DNA of 64,000 bases from G963678095 sp963678095 (GCA_963678095.2 OY782746.1:1550001-1614000), one strand, 5' to 3'. Shown: positions 34,982 through 43,559, counted from the stretch's first letter. Made by a program: numbers and translations. Notes: a model not told the origin generated them from the sequence alone.

Positions 34982-35754
34982 TTTTCTTCACTCCCCTCGC
35001 AGGTTACTTCAATAATTTTTGTATAATCATGATATTTACGATCTTTCAGAGTATTTGTGATAATGGTAGCACAGGCAATATTGGCGAAGGTGATGGGGGA
35101 AATCTTGTTGAATTTTGAGGAGTCAGCAAGAATATAGGCTTTGCGGCATCTGGCTAAAGCTTCTCCCTTGACCAGTCCTTCGCTGGAATCTGGGGTCGAA
35201 AAGCCAGCCTTGATGCTGATGCCGTTGGCCCCAAAAAAACCTTTGGTGAAGTTGTAGGAACGCAGGTTGTTCATCGCTTCGGTGCCAATGACCGCACCGG
35301 TTGCATCCTTAAGCTGTCCGCCGATTATAAAAACCTTGAAGCCCAGTGCTGACAGCCTGGTGGCATGCGAAATGCCGTTTGTCACATAGGTGGCATTTTT
35401 TTCTGACAGATGCTCCAGCATGCTTTCGGTGGTGGTCCCGGCATCAAGATAGACAAAATCGTTGCGTTTGATCATCTGCGCGGCTGTCTGGCCGATCCGT
35501 GATTTTTCCTGCATATGAAGGTCCTGCTTTGTGCGGACATCATCTTCGCGGGTGGTGTATTTATTGTCTATGGCCGTTGCCCCGCCATAGACTTTATAGA
35601 GTTTCCCATTTTTATGCAGAGCATTTAAATCGCGGCGAATTGTTGACTCGGAAGTGTCTAATAGGTTTGTGAGATCCATGACGGTTACCGCTTTTTTTTC
35701 TTCGAGAATTTTTAAAATTGTGGCATAACGTTCTTCTGTCAGCATAAAGATCAC
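34978..35754 (-). CDS. fruR: DeoR-family fructose operon repressor
   Basis: A 258-residue DeoR regulator: N-terminal winged HTH (EERYATILKILEEKKAVTVMDL, SESTIRRDLNALHKNGKL) and C-terminal sugar-phosphate sensor with the DAGTTTESM phosphate loop and FFGANGIS. The family responds to fructose-1-phosphate. Leading a fruRKA operon, it likely represses its own promoter, which is packed with regularly spaced TCAAA motifs (see the operator entry). Confidence 0.92.
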   Translation of the reverse strand: MIFMLTEERYATILKILEEKKAVTVMDLTNLLDTSESTIRRDLNALHKNGKLYKVYGGATAIDNKYTTREDDVRTKQDLHMQEKSRIGQTAAQMIKRNDFVYLDAGTTTESMLEHLSEKNATYVTNGISHATRLSALGFKVFIIGGQLKDATGAVIGTEAMNNLRSYNFTKGFFGANGISIKAGFSTPDSSEGLVKGEALARCRKAYILADSSKFNKISPITFANIACATIITNTLKDRKYHDYTKIIEVTCEGSEEK

Positions 35755-35768
35755 GCCTTTCTGTCACT

Positions 35769-35842
35769 AATATACCATTCAAACTAGGTCAAAGTCAATC
35801 AAAATAAATCAAAATAAATCAAAAACATTCAAAACAATCAAT
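35769..35842 (-). promoter_or_regulatory. fruR promoter with phased operator array
   Basis: On the minus strand -35 TTGACT (35798-35793), 18-nt spacer, -10 TATATT (35774-35769). On the plus strand TCAAA begins at 35779, 35789, 35799, 35809, 35819 and 35829, exactly every 10 bp, with a TCAAT at 35838. The repeats cover the promoter and reach upstream. DeoR regulators use such short direct repeats, so this is the likely FruR operator. Confidence 0.8.
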
Positions 35843-35870
35843 TACTGGGGACGGTGATATCGAGAGTGAT

Positions 35871-35900
35871 TTGCAATTAAGGTCAGCCTTCCTATATAAT
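35871..35900 (+). promoter_or_regulatory. Promoter of yitT-like gene
   Basis: TTGCAA (35871-35876), 18-nt spacer, TATAAT (35895-35900), 36 nt before the start codon. Confidence 0.65.
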
Positions 35901-35935
35901 AGAAGTATAAGGTTTACATGAAGGAGAAGTGATTT

Positions 35936-36850
35936 ATGACTGAAAGTGAAAACATATTGGATCCGGCAGTAGCTGCCGAGGCAAAACGAAAAAAGGCCCA
36001 TCGTCGCAAAGCAGCGGCGTATTTCAAAAAATATCTGATGCTGTTTCTTGGCGCACTGATCTATGCGGTGGGGCTGGAGATTTTTCTGGTGCCGAATCAT
36101 ATCATCGACGGGGGAATTGTCGGCATATCGATTATTCTGAGTTCTTTGACGAATATGACGCTGAGTTTTTATATGCTGGTGCTCAATATACCGTTTTTAT
36201 ATTGGGGATATAAGCAGATTGGCAAAACGTTTACGATTTCGACGGCATTTGCCATCTGTGTATTTTCGTTCTTTTCCGGCTATTTTGAACCGATTCCCGG
36301 CGTTACCGATGATCTGTTTTTAGCGGCCATTTTTGGCGGGATTATCACCGGCGCCGGCGTCGGCATTATCATTCGCAATGGTGGCTCGCTCGACGGAACG
36401 GAGATTATTGCGATCATCATGGATAAGCGCAGTACTTTTTCCGTCGGTGAAGTGGTTATGTTTTTTAACCTCTTCATTCTCAGCAGTGCCGGACTTGTAT
36501 TTGGCTGGGATAAGGCCATGTATTCTTTGGTGGCATATTTTGTCATTGCAAAAATGATTGATGTCGTCATCAAAGGGCTGGACGAATCGTATGCCGTCAT
36601 GATCATTACCGATAATCATGATGATGTTGCCTCGGCCCTGATGGACCGTCTCGGACGAGGCGTGACGCTTCTTCATGGAGAGGGTGGTTATACGGGTGAC
36701 TTGAAAAAGGTGCTGTATTGTGTGGTCACACGGCTTGAAGTGGATAAACTGAAGGAAATCGTCAGGGAAAAAGACGAATCGTCGTTTGTCACAATTGCTC
36801 CGGTGCATGATATCGTTGGGGGCCGGTTTAAGAAAAAAGCGATTCACTAA
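35936..36850 (+). CDS. YitT family (DUF161/DUF2179) membrane protein
   Basis: A 304-residue protein with a basic N-terminus (AKRKKAHRRKAAAYFKKY), five to six membrane helices (residues 35-210) and a cytoplasmic DUF2179 domain (about 225-300; DESYAVMIITDN, GRGVTLLHGEGGYTG). The conserved motifs VPNHIIDGGIVGIS and IRNGGSLDGTEI match the family. Function unknown; usually several paralogues per Firmicutes genome. RBS AAGGAGAAG. Confidence 0.88.
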   Translation: MTESENILDPAVAAEAKRKKAHRRKAAAYFKKYLMLFLGALIYAVGLEIFLVPNHIIDGGIVGISIILSSLTNMTLSFYMLVLNIPFLYWGYKQIGKTFTISTAFAICVFSFFSGYFEPIPGVTDDLFLAAIFGGIITGAGVGIIIRNGGSLDGTEIIAIIMDKRSTFSVGEVVMFFNLFILSSAGLVFGWDKAMYSLVAYFVIAKMIDVVIKGLDESYAVMIITDNHDDVASALMDRLGRGVTLLHGEGGYTGDLKKVLYCVVTRLEVDKLKEIVREKDESSFVTIAPVHDIVGGRFKKKAIH

Positions 36851-36855
36851 AAATA

Positions 36856-36894
36856 AAAATAAAACCGCCGGCATTTGCCGGCGGTTTTATTTTT
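36856..36894. terminator. Bidirectional terminator between yitT and lysE genes
   Basis: AATAAAACCGCCGGC and GCCGGCGGTTTTATT form a perfect stem with ATTT loop and T-runs on both strands. Confidence 0.92.
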
Positions 36895-36921
36895 GGGGAA
36901 AAAGGATGAATTATGTAGCAA

Positions 36922-37539
36922 TTAAGTGCAAAGCAGTGCCAAGCTGATGGAAGCGAGAAGTACGGTCTGAAGCTGAGCCATATGGCGAGGAAATCCAGCC
37001 TGGCTCAATACCTTTTGCCGAATCGCTTCGCTGAGAACTGAAATGCCAAGAAACAGCAGGCAGGCCTGCAGGCCAAATAAAAATCCGAGCAGCAGAATTT
37101 GTAGCGTACTGCTGGCCCCGGCGGGATCAATAAACTGGGGTAGAAAGGCCAGAAAGAAAATCAAAACCTTGGGGTTTACAATATTCATGATAAGGCCGCG
37201 TCGGTATAGTCTGCCGGGAGGCTCGGCACGAGCCGCTGTCAGGGCAAGCTGTGAATTTCTCGCTAGCCAGGAGCACCAGGCCAGATAAAGCAGATAGCCG
37301 GCACCGAGGTATTTTAGCAGTTGAAATAAAAGCGGCGAGGATTGAATAAGGGCGGCGACACCGACAGCGACGAGAAAGGTATGAAATACCAGGCCACTGC
37401 AAAGCCCGAGCGATAGAGCGGCGCCGCTTTTTTTGCCGCCAGCAATGCTCGTTGCGAGCAAATAGAGGATATCCGGCCCGGGAGCCAGGGTTATAAGGAT
37501 GGAGGCTGACAAAAATGCAGCTAGTTGGTGGAGTTCCAA
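36922..37539 (-). CDS. LysE/RhtB family amino acid exporter
   Basis: A 205-residue membrane protein with six segments and the RhtB signature APGPDILYLLATSIAGGKKSGAALSLGLCSG plus the conserved NPKVLIFFLAFLPQF. Family members export amino acids such as homoserine, threonine or leucine. The best start is TTG at 37539, but no good ribosome site lies upstream, so the start is uncertain. It lies 17 nt after the GT41 gene and may be translated by read-through on the same mRNA. Confidence 0.85.
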   Translation of the reverse strand: MELHQLAAFLSASILITLAPGPDILYLLATSIAGGKKSGAALSLGLCSGLVFHTFLVAVGVAALIQSSPLLFQLLKYLGAGYLLYLAWCSWLARNSQLALTAARAEPPGRLYRRGLIMNIVNPKVLIFFLAFLPQFIDPAGASSTLQILLLGFLFGLQACLLFLGISVLSEAIRQKVLSQAGFPRHMAQLQTVLLASISLALLCT

Positions 37540-37556
37540 AATATCACGTCATTTCT

Positions 37557-39296
37557 TTAACTTGATGTACAGAATTTATGCCAGATCTGTTGGTAGGCTG
37601 TTTCAAGATCTTTCATATACAGGCTAGGATTCATTAGCGGGGAGGCAAGCATATTTTTTCGCAGGAGCCCCTGATGAAGTTCATTTAAATAACAGGTGTC
37701 CGTGGACAAATCGATGGCCTTAGCCAGATATTCGTCAGGCGTTTTGGCCACACAATTTTCCAGACCAACATTTTTCAGCATGCTCAGGCCAAAGCGCGTG
37801 CGGTGGCGGGAACCGGCAAGGGTAATGACCGGAATGCCCATATAGAGGGCATCGCAGGTAGTAGCACCGCCGACATAGGGATATGTATCGAGGGCAATAT
37901 CTGTTTCCAGGTATTCGGCAAGATGTGTTTTTGAGGCCGGACGAAGCTCGATCTGCTTCCTATTTAAGCCAAGTTTTTCGAAGCGATCCGTTGCCTGCTG
38001 ACAGCCGCTGTCGGTAAGGAAAAACTTGTTTTTTAAGATGAGCTTCGATTGAGGAAGTTGGTGGAGCAGTTCCTTCCAGAGCAGCAGCATTTCGTCAGTA
38101 AGTTTGGCATAGTTGTTGAAGCAGGCAAAGGTTATAAAGCCGTTTTTTATGAAAGGTGCCATCTGGCAGGCAGGGGCATCGAGGCGCGGGGCATAACACC
38201 ACTGGCTGTGCTCAAGGCGCAGTAGTTGCTCAGAAAAACAGGGGTTGTTTTCGCCAGGCGGATCAATATGGCAGTCTGTCAAAAAATAATCAGTGGCAGC
38301 GAGCCCGGTGGTATTGATATAGCCGATGCCGCACAGCTGTAGTGGGGCTGGTTTATAGGCCAGTATCTCCAGAGAATTTTCGGCGGTATGTCCGCCGAGT
38401 TCGACCAAAATATCGATGGCATCTTCGTAAATTTGCTTGGCTGCCAGTTGGGCAGAAAGACCGGCGATATTGTGCCAGCTGGCTCCGCCAGCCTGAAGCT
38501 GCTCCGTGGCATCATCGCTGAACGCATTGCGCTGGTAGCAGAATATTTCAAAGGAGTCATGATCCCAGCAGTGAAGCAGAGGAAACAGAAAATAAGCCAT
38601 GACGTGGTGATAAAAATCAGCAGACAGATAGCCGATACGCAGCTTTCTTCGCCCTAATTGGTGGTGCTGGTGAAGATATGGTATGAGCGGCGGGAGCAGA
38701 TCATTATACTGTCTATGTGCCAAGAGCTCAGCTGCTGTTGATAAACTGAGCTGGTAGTTTGTGCACATCAGATAGCTGCTGTAGGTAGCCAGTCGCTCCT
38801 GCGGATCGGCAGCTTCATGGCTGGCCGCGAGGAAGGCGGCCGCCGCCTGTTGATTGTTTCCGATACGGCAGTAGAGGCCGCCGAGCTCACCTTGGATATG
38901 GCAGCGAAGCCCGGCGGCGTTCGCCATCGTAGCGGTTGCCTGGAAAGCCTCTGTAAGTATCGCCGCAGCTTCTAGCAGTTGTCCCCGTTCTTCATAGGCA
39001 CGTGCCAGCAGCAGCAGGAGATCCGGATTTCCCGGGAAATGTTTTCTCTCTGTTTCCAGCAAATCCAAGGCTTCGGCGGCTTGGTCAAGCCCTAATAACG
39101 CTTCGGCATATACTTGTAGGAGTTCGCTGTCAGCCGTATCGCTGGTAAAAGCTTTGCGGGCTGCCGCCAAAGCTGCAGTATAGTTTTTTTGCAGCAGTTC
39201 GAGGCCGGCCAACAGGGTCAGGGCTTTCTTGTCCAGGGGAAAATCAGCGAGATACTGGTGCAGCCAGGCTGTTTTTTCTTTTAGTTGAGGGAGCAA
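37557..39296 (-). CDS. TPR-containing GT41 (O-GlcNAc transferase-like) glycosyltransferase
   Basis: A 579-residue protein; TTG 39296 with AAGGCGGTG upstream. Residues 1-205 are TPR-like helical repeats (LLAGLELLQKNYTAALAAARKAF, LLLLARAYEERGQLLEAAAIL). Residues 215-575 form the GT41 catalytic region: KLRIGYLSADFYHHVMAYF, DILVELGGHTAENSLEILAYKPAPLQL, FACFNNYAKLTDEMLLLW, DTYPYVGGATTCDALYMGIPV with UDP-sugar contacts, and RHRTRFGLSMLKNVGL. This is the SPINDLY/OGT type, known to add sugar to Ser/Thr or Asn of proteins; in diderm Firmicutes a target such as flagellin or surface proteins is possible but not shown. Confidence 0.88.
   Translation of the reverse strand: MLPQLKEKTAWLHQYLADFPLDKKALTLLAGLELLQKNYTAALAAARKAFTSDTADSELLQVYAEALLGLDQAAEALDLLETERKHFPGNPDLLLLLARAYEERGQLLEAAAILTEAFQATATMANAAGLRCHIQGELGGLYCRIGNNQQAAAAFLAASHEAADPQERLATYSSYLMCTNYQLSLSTAAELLAHRQYNDLLPPLIPYLHQHHQLGRRKLRIGYLSADFYHHVMAYFLFPLLHCWDHDSFEIFCYQRNAFSDDATEQLQAGGASWHNIAGLSAQLAAKQIYEDAIDILVELGGHTAENSLEILAYKPAPLQLCGIGYINTTGLAATDYFLTDCHIDPPGENNPCFSEQLLRLEHSQWCYAPRLDAPACQMAPFIKNGFITFACFNNYAKLTDEMLLLWKELLHQLPQSKLILKNKFFLTDSGCQQATDRFEKLGLNRKQIELRPASKTHLAEYLETDIALDTYPYVGGATTCDALYMGIPVITLAGSRHRTRFGLSMLKNVGLENCVAKTPDEYLAKAIDLSTDTCYLNELHQGLLRKNMLASPLMNPSLYMKDLETAYQQIWHKFCTSS
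39027..39040. promoter_or_regulatory. Candidate Noc-binding site, perfect consensus
   Basis: ATTTCCCGGGAAAT matches all 14 bases of the Bacillus NBS, within the GT41 gene. Confidence 0.5.
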
Positions 39297-39479
39297 ATGC
39301 TTTCACCGCCTTTTATCGCGAATCGATAGCTATACTATGCTAAAATCTGGATTTATCGTACAATATGCGGCGCAATCTGTCCAGTGAATTTGACGGGCCT
39401 CCCTATGGTCCCATTGACAGAAGTTAGGAAATATAGTGTATAATGGAACGATATTGTTTCAGAAAAAGGAGATGGATGG

Positions 39480-39896
39480 ATGAAAAAGAGAAATATTTTG
39501 TTGTGTATTGTTCTTTGTATTTTTACATTAGGGATTTATGGTATTTATTGGCTGTACAAGGTGACAAATGAAACGCATCTGGCAGTGGGGCGGAGAACGA
39601 GTGCTTCCGGTGGTATGGCTATTTTATATACTTTTATTACCTGCGGGATTTATGGACTTTATTGGTATTATAGAATGGGTGAAAGTCTGCTCGAAGCCAA
39701 GGAACAGCGTCATATGCCAGGGGATAAGAATATGGCTTTGGTATATCTTATTTTAGGATTGTTTGGCTTGGGACTGATTTCGAATGTTTTGATTCAGATG
39801 GCCTTGAATGATATCGTCGATTTTGATGCCGCGCAGGCAGCACCGAGCAGTCTTGCGGCTACGGCTACGGATTCTGCCGGGCAGGATCAGGACTAA
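39480..39896 (+). CDS. DUF4234 small membrane protein
   Basis: A 138-residue protein with three membrane helices. The family pattern TLGIYGIYWLYKVTNE appears near the N-terminus and again as ITCGIYGLYWYYRMGE, an internal repeat. The C-terminus is Ala/Asp-rich. Function unknown. A promoter-like TTGACA (39414) and TATAAT (39439) with a long 19-nt spacer lie upstream, and AAAAGGAGATG is the ribosome site. The interrupted DUF2752 gene follows in the same orientation, a pairing that may be a small co-transcribed unit. Confidence 0.8.
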   Translation: MKKRNILLCIVLCIFTLGIYGIYWLYKVTNETHLAVGRRTSASGGMAILYTFITCGIYGLYWYYRMGESLLEAKEQRHMPGDKNMALVYLILGLFGLGLISNVLIQMALNDIVDFDAAQAAPSSLAATATDSAGQDQD

Positions 39897-39923
39897 AACC
39901 TCGCAATGACAGAGGAGCAGCTT

Positions 39924-40289
39924 GTGCGAGGGCGGCAGCTTATAAAAAGGTACCTGGTTATCGTTTTTTTGCTGCTGGGATATTTGCTGCTGCATCTGTA
40001 TGCGGGAGTGGATATCCCTTGACCGTTTAAGAGCATTACCGGATTTTACTGCCCGGGTTGCGGTCTTACCACCATGTGTCTATCTTTAGTGGCACTTGAT
40101 ATTCCGGCGGCCTTTGCTGCCAATCCGGCACTTTTTATCGCGCTGCCATTTTTACTGGGGCATGTAATCCGCCAGGATTGGCGGCAGATGAGGAGCGGGG
40201 CTGTCGTGCCAACTGGTTCAGGTGGACTGCCGATTTTTTGGCTGTTATATTTTATTATATTTACAATTGCAAGAAATTTTGTCGGCTGA
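39924..40289 (+). pseudogene. DUF2752 membrane protein interrupted by in-frame TGA
   Basis: Reading from GTG 39924 (GAGGAG 6 nt upstream) gives a hydrophobic N-terminus ending VDIP, then TGA at 40020-40022, then PFKSITGFYCPGCGLTTM and three more hydrophobic stretches to 40289. The second part has the DUF2752 hallmark CPGCG. Family members usually have Cys-Pro before the FKxxTG segment, so TGA stands at that Cys. Either a nonsense mutation with possible restart at ATG 40074, a sequencing error, or recoding as selenocysteine. No convincing bacterial SECIS hairpin (GG in the apical loop) was found just downstream. Confidence 0.65.
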
Positions 40290-40325
40290 AAATACAGTCG
40301 ACAAAGCAGTTCTCTTAATAGTAAG

Positions 40326-40366
40326 GCGAGGCATAATGGTGAAAATCATTATGTCCCGCTTTTTTT
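40326..40366 (+). terminator. Terminator after DUF2752 gene
   Basis: GCG-A-GG-CATAATG pairs with CATTATG-T-CC-CGC (two single-base bulges), followed by a run of seven T. Confidence 0.8.
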
Positions 40367-40619
40367 ATATGGTGAAAGTCATCTGTTTGCATGGGTTCAA
40401 TGTCCTGAGATAAATAGAAAAATATTCCTAAAAATGAAAAATATATATGCAAGTAAAAATGATAAGAGTAGAATATAAGAGTTGGATATATAGGGACTGT
40501 GTAGCGAGCCATTGCTTATAGCAGCAGGAACTATACAGGTCTGTTAAGGCGGGCGCTGAAAGATCCGGTATTTAGGATTTTATCATAAAAGCAAATGATA
40601 TGAAAAAGGAGAGGTTTTT
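40367..40619 (+). other. Long structured leader before chemoreceptor gene
   Basis: About 250 nt without a gene. From 40490 to 40560 there are pairing segments: AGCG-A-GCC near 40504 with GGC-GGG-CGCT near 40549, and ACTGTGTA with TATACAGGT. A box AGAATATAAGAG near 40463 recalls the glycerol leader boxes. I do not recognise a known riboswitch class, and the c-di-GMP motifs do not fit. Confidence 0.3.
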
Positions 40620-42341
40620 TTGAAATGCTTGAATGACATGAAGGTAACACAAAAACTCATATTGTTGATTTCGTTTTTAATGCTGGCCGTAATCGCCATT
40701 GGCGGTACAGGGTATCATTTTCTCAGTAAGACAAATGATTCGATGGTTAAAATGTATGAGGAAAAAATGGCTGCCGTCGAACTGGCGAATGAAAACCGTA
40801 TTCATGCCCGCCGTATTGAGTCGAATTTGTTCGCGCTGATGCAAAAAACAACAGATGCCGAGTCAAAGGCGCTTATGGATGAAATGGCAGAGCGGGCAAA
40901 ACAATTTGATGAAAATCTGACGAAACTCGAACAAATGCCGATTGATGACAATAAAAGAAGCGAAATAAAAGATATCCGGGACACGCTCGGAAAATACCGT
41001 GAAGTCAGAGTGAAGGTCATTGCTTTGGCAGCGCAGAATAAAAATGAAGAAGCGTATACTCTTTACAAAAATGAAGGCAAGGCTTATTCAGATTCTTTTA
41101 CAAAAAAACTAATTGGTTTGGCAACTGAAAGCAAAAAAGATGCCGAAGAAATGAATAAGCAAAATGAGCGAGAATTTGCCTTTGCCAATACCGTGTTTGT
41201 TTCGGTAATTTTTCTGGCCATTATCGTGGGCTTGCTGCTGGGCTGGATTATCGTAAAGCAGATCTCTAACCGGCTCAATGATGTTGTTAAATATCTGGGG
41301 ATCCTGTCGACGGGTGATTTTTCAAAAGCGGTCAGCCAGTCGAGTCTGGAGGACCAAAGCGAATTTGGCTCGGTATCAAGGGCTGTTGATGAAATGAAAA
41401 ATAATGTAAACTCCTTGATTAAGCAGTTAGGGGATGCCGCGCAGCAGCTGTCGGCCTCCTCAGAGGAACTGACTGCCAATGCTGAGCAGTCGGCACAGGC
41501 TTCTAATCAGGTTGCCGGTTCGGTAACAACCGTTGCCGAAGGTGCGCAAAAACAGCTGACTTTGACCGATGCGGCCAATGAAATTGTACACCAGATATCG
41601 AGTGCCATTCAGCAGGTAGCCGATAACACTGGCATTGTATCGGATTCTGCAGAAAATACAGCGTCTAAGGCTAACGAGGGGGAAGGGGCTATTAAAAAAG
41701 CCGTATCCCAGATGAAAATCATTGAGGAAAAGACGAACGATACCGCGATGGTAATCTGTGAACTTGAAGAAAAGTCGAAACAGATCGGGCAGATTGTGGA
41801 TGCGATTTCAAATATTTCAGGGCAGACAAATTTGCTGGCCTTAAATGCTGCGATTGAAGCAGCCCGTGCTGGTGAAGCTGGCCGTGGATTTTCTGTTGTT
41901 GCCGAGGAAGTACGCAAGCTTGCCGAGCAGTCGCAAAATGCGGCGAAACAGATTACCGAATTGATTAACGAAGTGCAGATGAAGACAAATTCAGCGGTTG
42001 AATTTATGGTGCTGGGAAAGAAAGAAGTGGATGCCGGAACACAGGTCGTTTCAATGGCTGGCAGCAGCTTTGAAGAAATCCTGGCCATGGTCCGGGTGAT
42101 GACGCTACAGATCAGTGAAATATCCAAATCCATTGCGGATATTACGAGCGGGACTGAGAAGATGGTGCAGGCAGTAGATACTATCGATCAGGAAGGCAAA
42201 AAAGCTTCGGAGCAGACGCAGACGATTTCGGCCGCGACCGAAGAACAGTCGGCTTCCACCGAAGAAATTGCCTCGGCCAGCCAGCATTTGGCCAGTATTG
42301 CCGAAGATCTGCAAAAGGCAATCCAGCGGTTTAAGGTTTAA
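40620..42341 (+). CDS. Methyl-accepting chemotaxis protein
   Basis: A 573-residue receptor starting at TTG 40620 after AAGGAGAGG. One N-terminal membrane helix (10-30), an extracytoplasmic four-helix-bundle-type sensor (35-185) with many charged residues, a second membrane helix (about 190-210), HAMP (about 212-265) and the signalling domain whose hairpin tip reads NLLALNAAIEAARAGEAGRGFSVVAEEVRKLAE. It ends LQKAIQRFKV. Its presence implies a chemotactic, motile cell. Ligand unknown. Confidence 0.95.
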   Translation: MKCLNDMKVTQKLILLISFLMLAVIAIGGTGYHFLSKTNDSMVKMYEEKMAAVELANENRIHARRIESNLFALMQKTTDAESKALMDEMAERAKQFDENLTKLEQMPIDDNKRSEIKDIRDTLGKYREVRVKVIALAAQNKNEEAYTLYKNEGKAYSDSFTKKLIGLATESKKDAEEMNKQNEREFAFANTVFVSVIFLAIIVGLLLGWIIVKQISNRLNDVVKYLGILSTGDFSKAVSQSSLEDQSEFGSVSRAVDEMKNNVNSLIKQLGDAAQQLSASSEELTANAEQSAQASNQVAGSVTTVAEGAQKQLTLTDAANEIVHQISSAIQQVADNTGIVSDSAENTASKANEGEGAIKKAVSQMKIIEEKTNDTAMVICELEEKSKQIGQIVDAISNISGQTNLLALNAAIEAARAGEAGRGFSVVAEEVRKLAEQSQNAAKQITELINEVQMKTNSAVEFMVLGKKEVDAGTQVVSMAGSSFEEILAMVRVMTLQISEISKSIADITSGTEKMVQAVDTIDQEGKKASEQTQTISAATEEQSASTEEIASASQHLASIAEDLQKAIQRFKV

Positions 42342-42384
42342 AAGAAAACGTAATATACGTTTGTTTTATTAGGCACTGCGATAG

Positions 42385-42417
42385 CAAAGGCGGCATCAAA
42401 TAGGATGCCGCCTTTGT
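42385..42417 (+). terminator. Terminator after chemoreceptor gene
   Basis: CAAAGGCGGCATC and GATGCCGCCTTTG, followed by TTGATTT; a moderate T-run. Confidence 0.85.
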
Positions 42418-42482
42418 TGATTTATGTATACTTTTTATAAATTAGCCAAATGTTTTGATAGATCGCGCAAAGATAGGGGGGC

Positions 42483-43220
42483 TTATTTCATATACAGGCC
42501 GCCATTTATATCGAGGGTCGTTCCGGTGATATAATCCGCGTGGGCGGAAGCCAGAAATACAATTCCATTGGCCACATCGGCTGGCTGCCCGGGTCGTCGC
42601 AGCGGGATAGAGGCAGTGGGGATGTCCATCGCTGTAGTCATTTCTGTCGTGATAAACCCGGGTGCTATGGCATTTACGTTGATGTTGTAAGGGCCAAGAT
42701 AGCGGGCGAGTGACTTGGTGATTCCGATAACAGCCGCCTTGCTGGCAACATAGTCCGCTGAAGTTGCAATGCCGCCGACTTCTCCAGCTAAAGAAGCGAT
42801 ATTAATAATTTTTCCATGGGTCTGTTTTTTAAAAAATGGAATTACAGCTTTGAGGCAGTGGACCATGCCCTTTACGTTGACATCCATGACGTGATCCCAG
42901 TTTTCAATGGATAAATCTTCAAATGGCGAGGCTAGACTACAGATCCCGGCATTGTTTACCAGAATGTCGATATGCCCAAATTTTTTTTGCACTTTTTGTA
43001 CCATTTCGTTAACAGCGGCTGGATCTGTAATGTCAAGTTTATAAAAATGCGCACGTGACGGATATTGCGCTTGAATAAATTTAGCAGTTTGGTTGCCGGA
43101 AGTTTCGTTTCTGGCTGCAATTATAACGATAGCACCGGCAGCTGCCAGTGCCGTTGCCGCGGCTCGCCCAATTCCTTGATTGCCGCCCGTGATGATGGTG
43201 ATTTTGTCGCTAAGATTCAT
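42483..43220 (-). CDS. Short-chain dehydrogenase/reductase (FabG-like)
   Basis: A 245-residue SDR. The second ATG (43220) is preferred because GAGGGGGT is 7 nt upstream; the first ATG at 43226 is too close. NAD(P) motif TGGNQGIGRAAA, NNAG, and catalytic YVASK preceded by Ser in IASLAGEVGG. It ends DINGGLYMK. Similar to 3-oxoacyl-ACP or polyol/gluconate reductases; the substrate cannot be read. It stands alone, divergent from the cysteine-type operon. Confidence 0.88.
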   Translation of the reverse strand: MNLSDKITIITGGNQGIGRAAATALAAAGAIVIIAARNETSGNQTAKFIQAQYPSRAHFYKLDITDPAAVNEMVQKVQKKFGHIDILVNNAGICSLASPFEDLSIENWDHVMDVNVKGMVHCLKAVIPFFKKQTHGKIINIASLAGEVGGIATSADYVASKAAVIGITKSLARYLGPYNINVNAIAPGFITTEMTTAMDIPTASIPLRRPGQPADVANGIVFLASAHADYITGTTLDINGGLYMK

Positions 43221-43399
43221 GATCATACCCCCTCGGAAGTTTTGTGTTAATTGTTTACTGATAAAGTGTTCATGGTGAAAAGACTATTATGCTAAAAAAT
43301 AAAACAATGAAAACAAAAAGTCTTAACATACTTTTGAATTGTAGATCATTATAGTTAAGTTTTTTTAAAAAGTCAATGGATAAAAATTTTTTAAATAGC

Positions 43400-43428
43400 T
43401 TGACTTTTTTCTGCTAAAAAATTATACT
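43400..43428 (+). promoter_or_regulatory. Promoter of the regulator-ABC-desulfidase operon
   Basis: TTGACT (43400-43405), 17-nt spacer, TATACT (43423-43428). Predicted start near 43435, giving a ~285-nt leader before the first gene. Confidence 0.75.
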
Positions 43429-43470
43429 GACGATAGTAAATTATTATTAAATGCATTGAACATAATTACG

Positions 43471-43517
43471 GAGCAACGCAGCTCAAGGGAAATATTCCCT
43501 TGAGCTTTTTCTTTTTT
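43471..43517 (+). terminator. Leader element 1: hexaloop hairpin and terminator
   Basis: GAGC-AACGCA-GCTC (43471-43484) is a 4-bp hairpin with a six-base loop. Its 3' arm GCTC is also the start of an 11-bp terminator stem (43481-43505) followed by TTTTTCTTTTTT. The two folds exclude each other. Confidence 0.7.
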
Positions 43518-43559
43518 CGAGCCATATTTGTACGAGACAAAAAATAAAATACAAATAAT

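Noticed and set aside
40020..40070. Bacterial SECIS element after the DUF2752 TGA
   Set aside because: A weak stem (ACCGG with CCGGGT) exists, but the loop lacks the GG needed for SelB recognition and the region is constrained by coding of CPGCG.
40367..40619. c-di-GMP riboswitch before the chemoreceptor
   Set aside because: Neither the GEMM-I core (GCACAGGGCAAACC) nor GEMM-II features are present.
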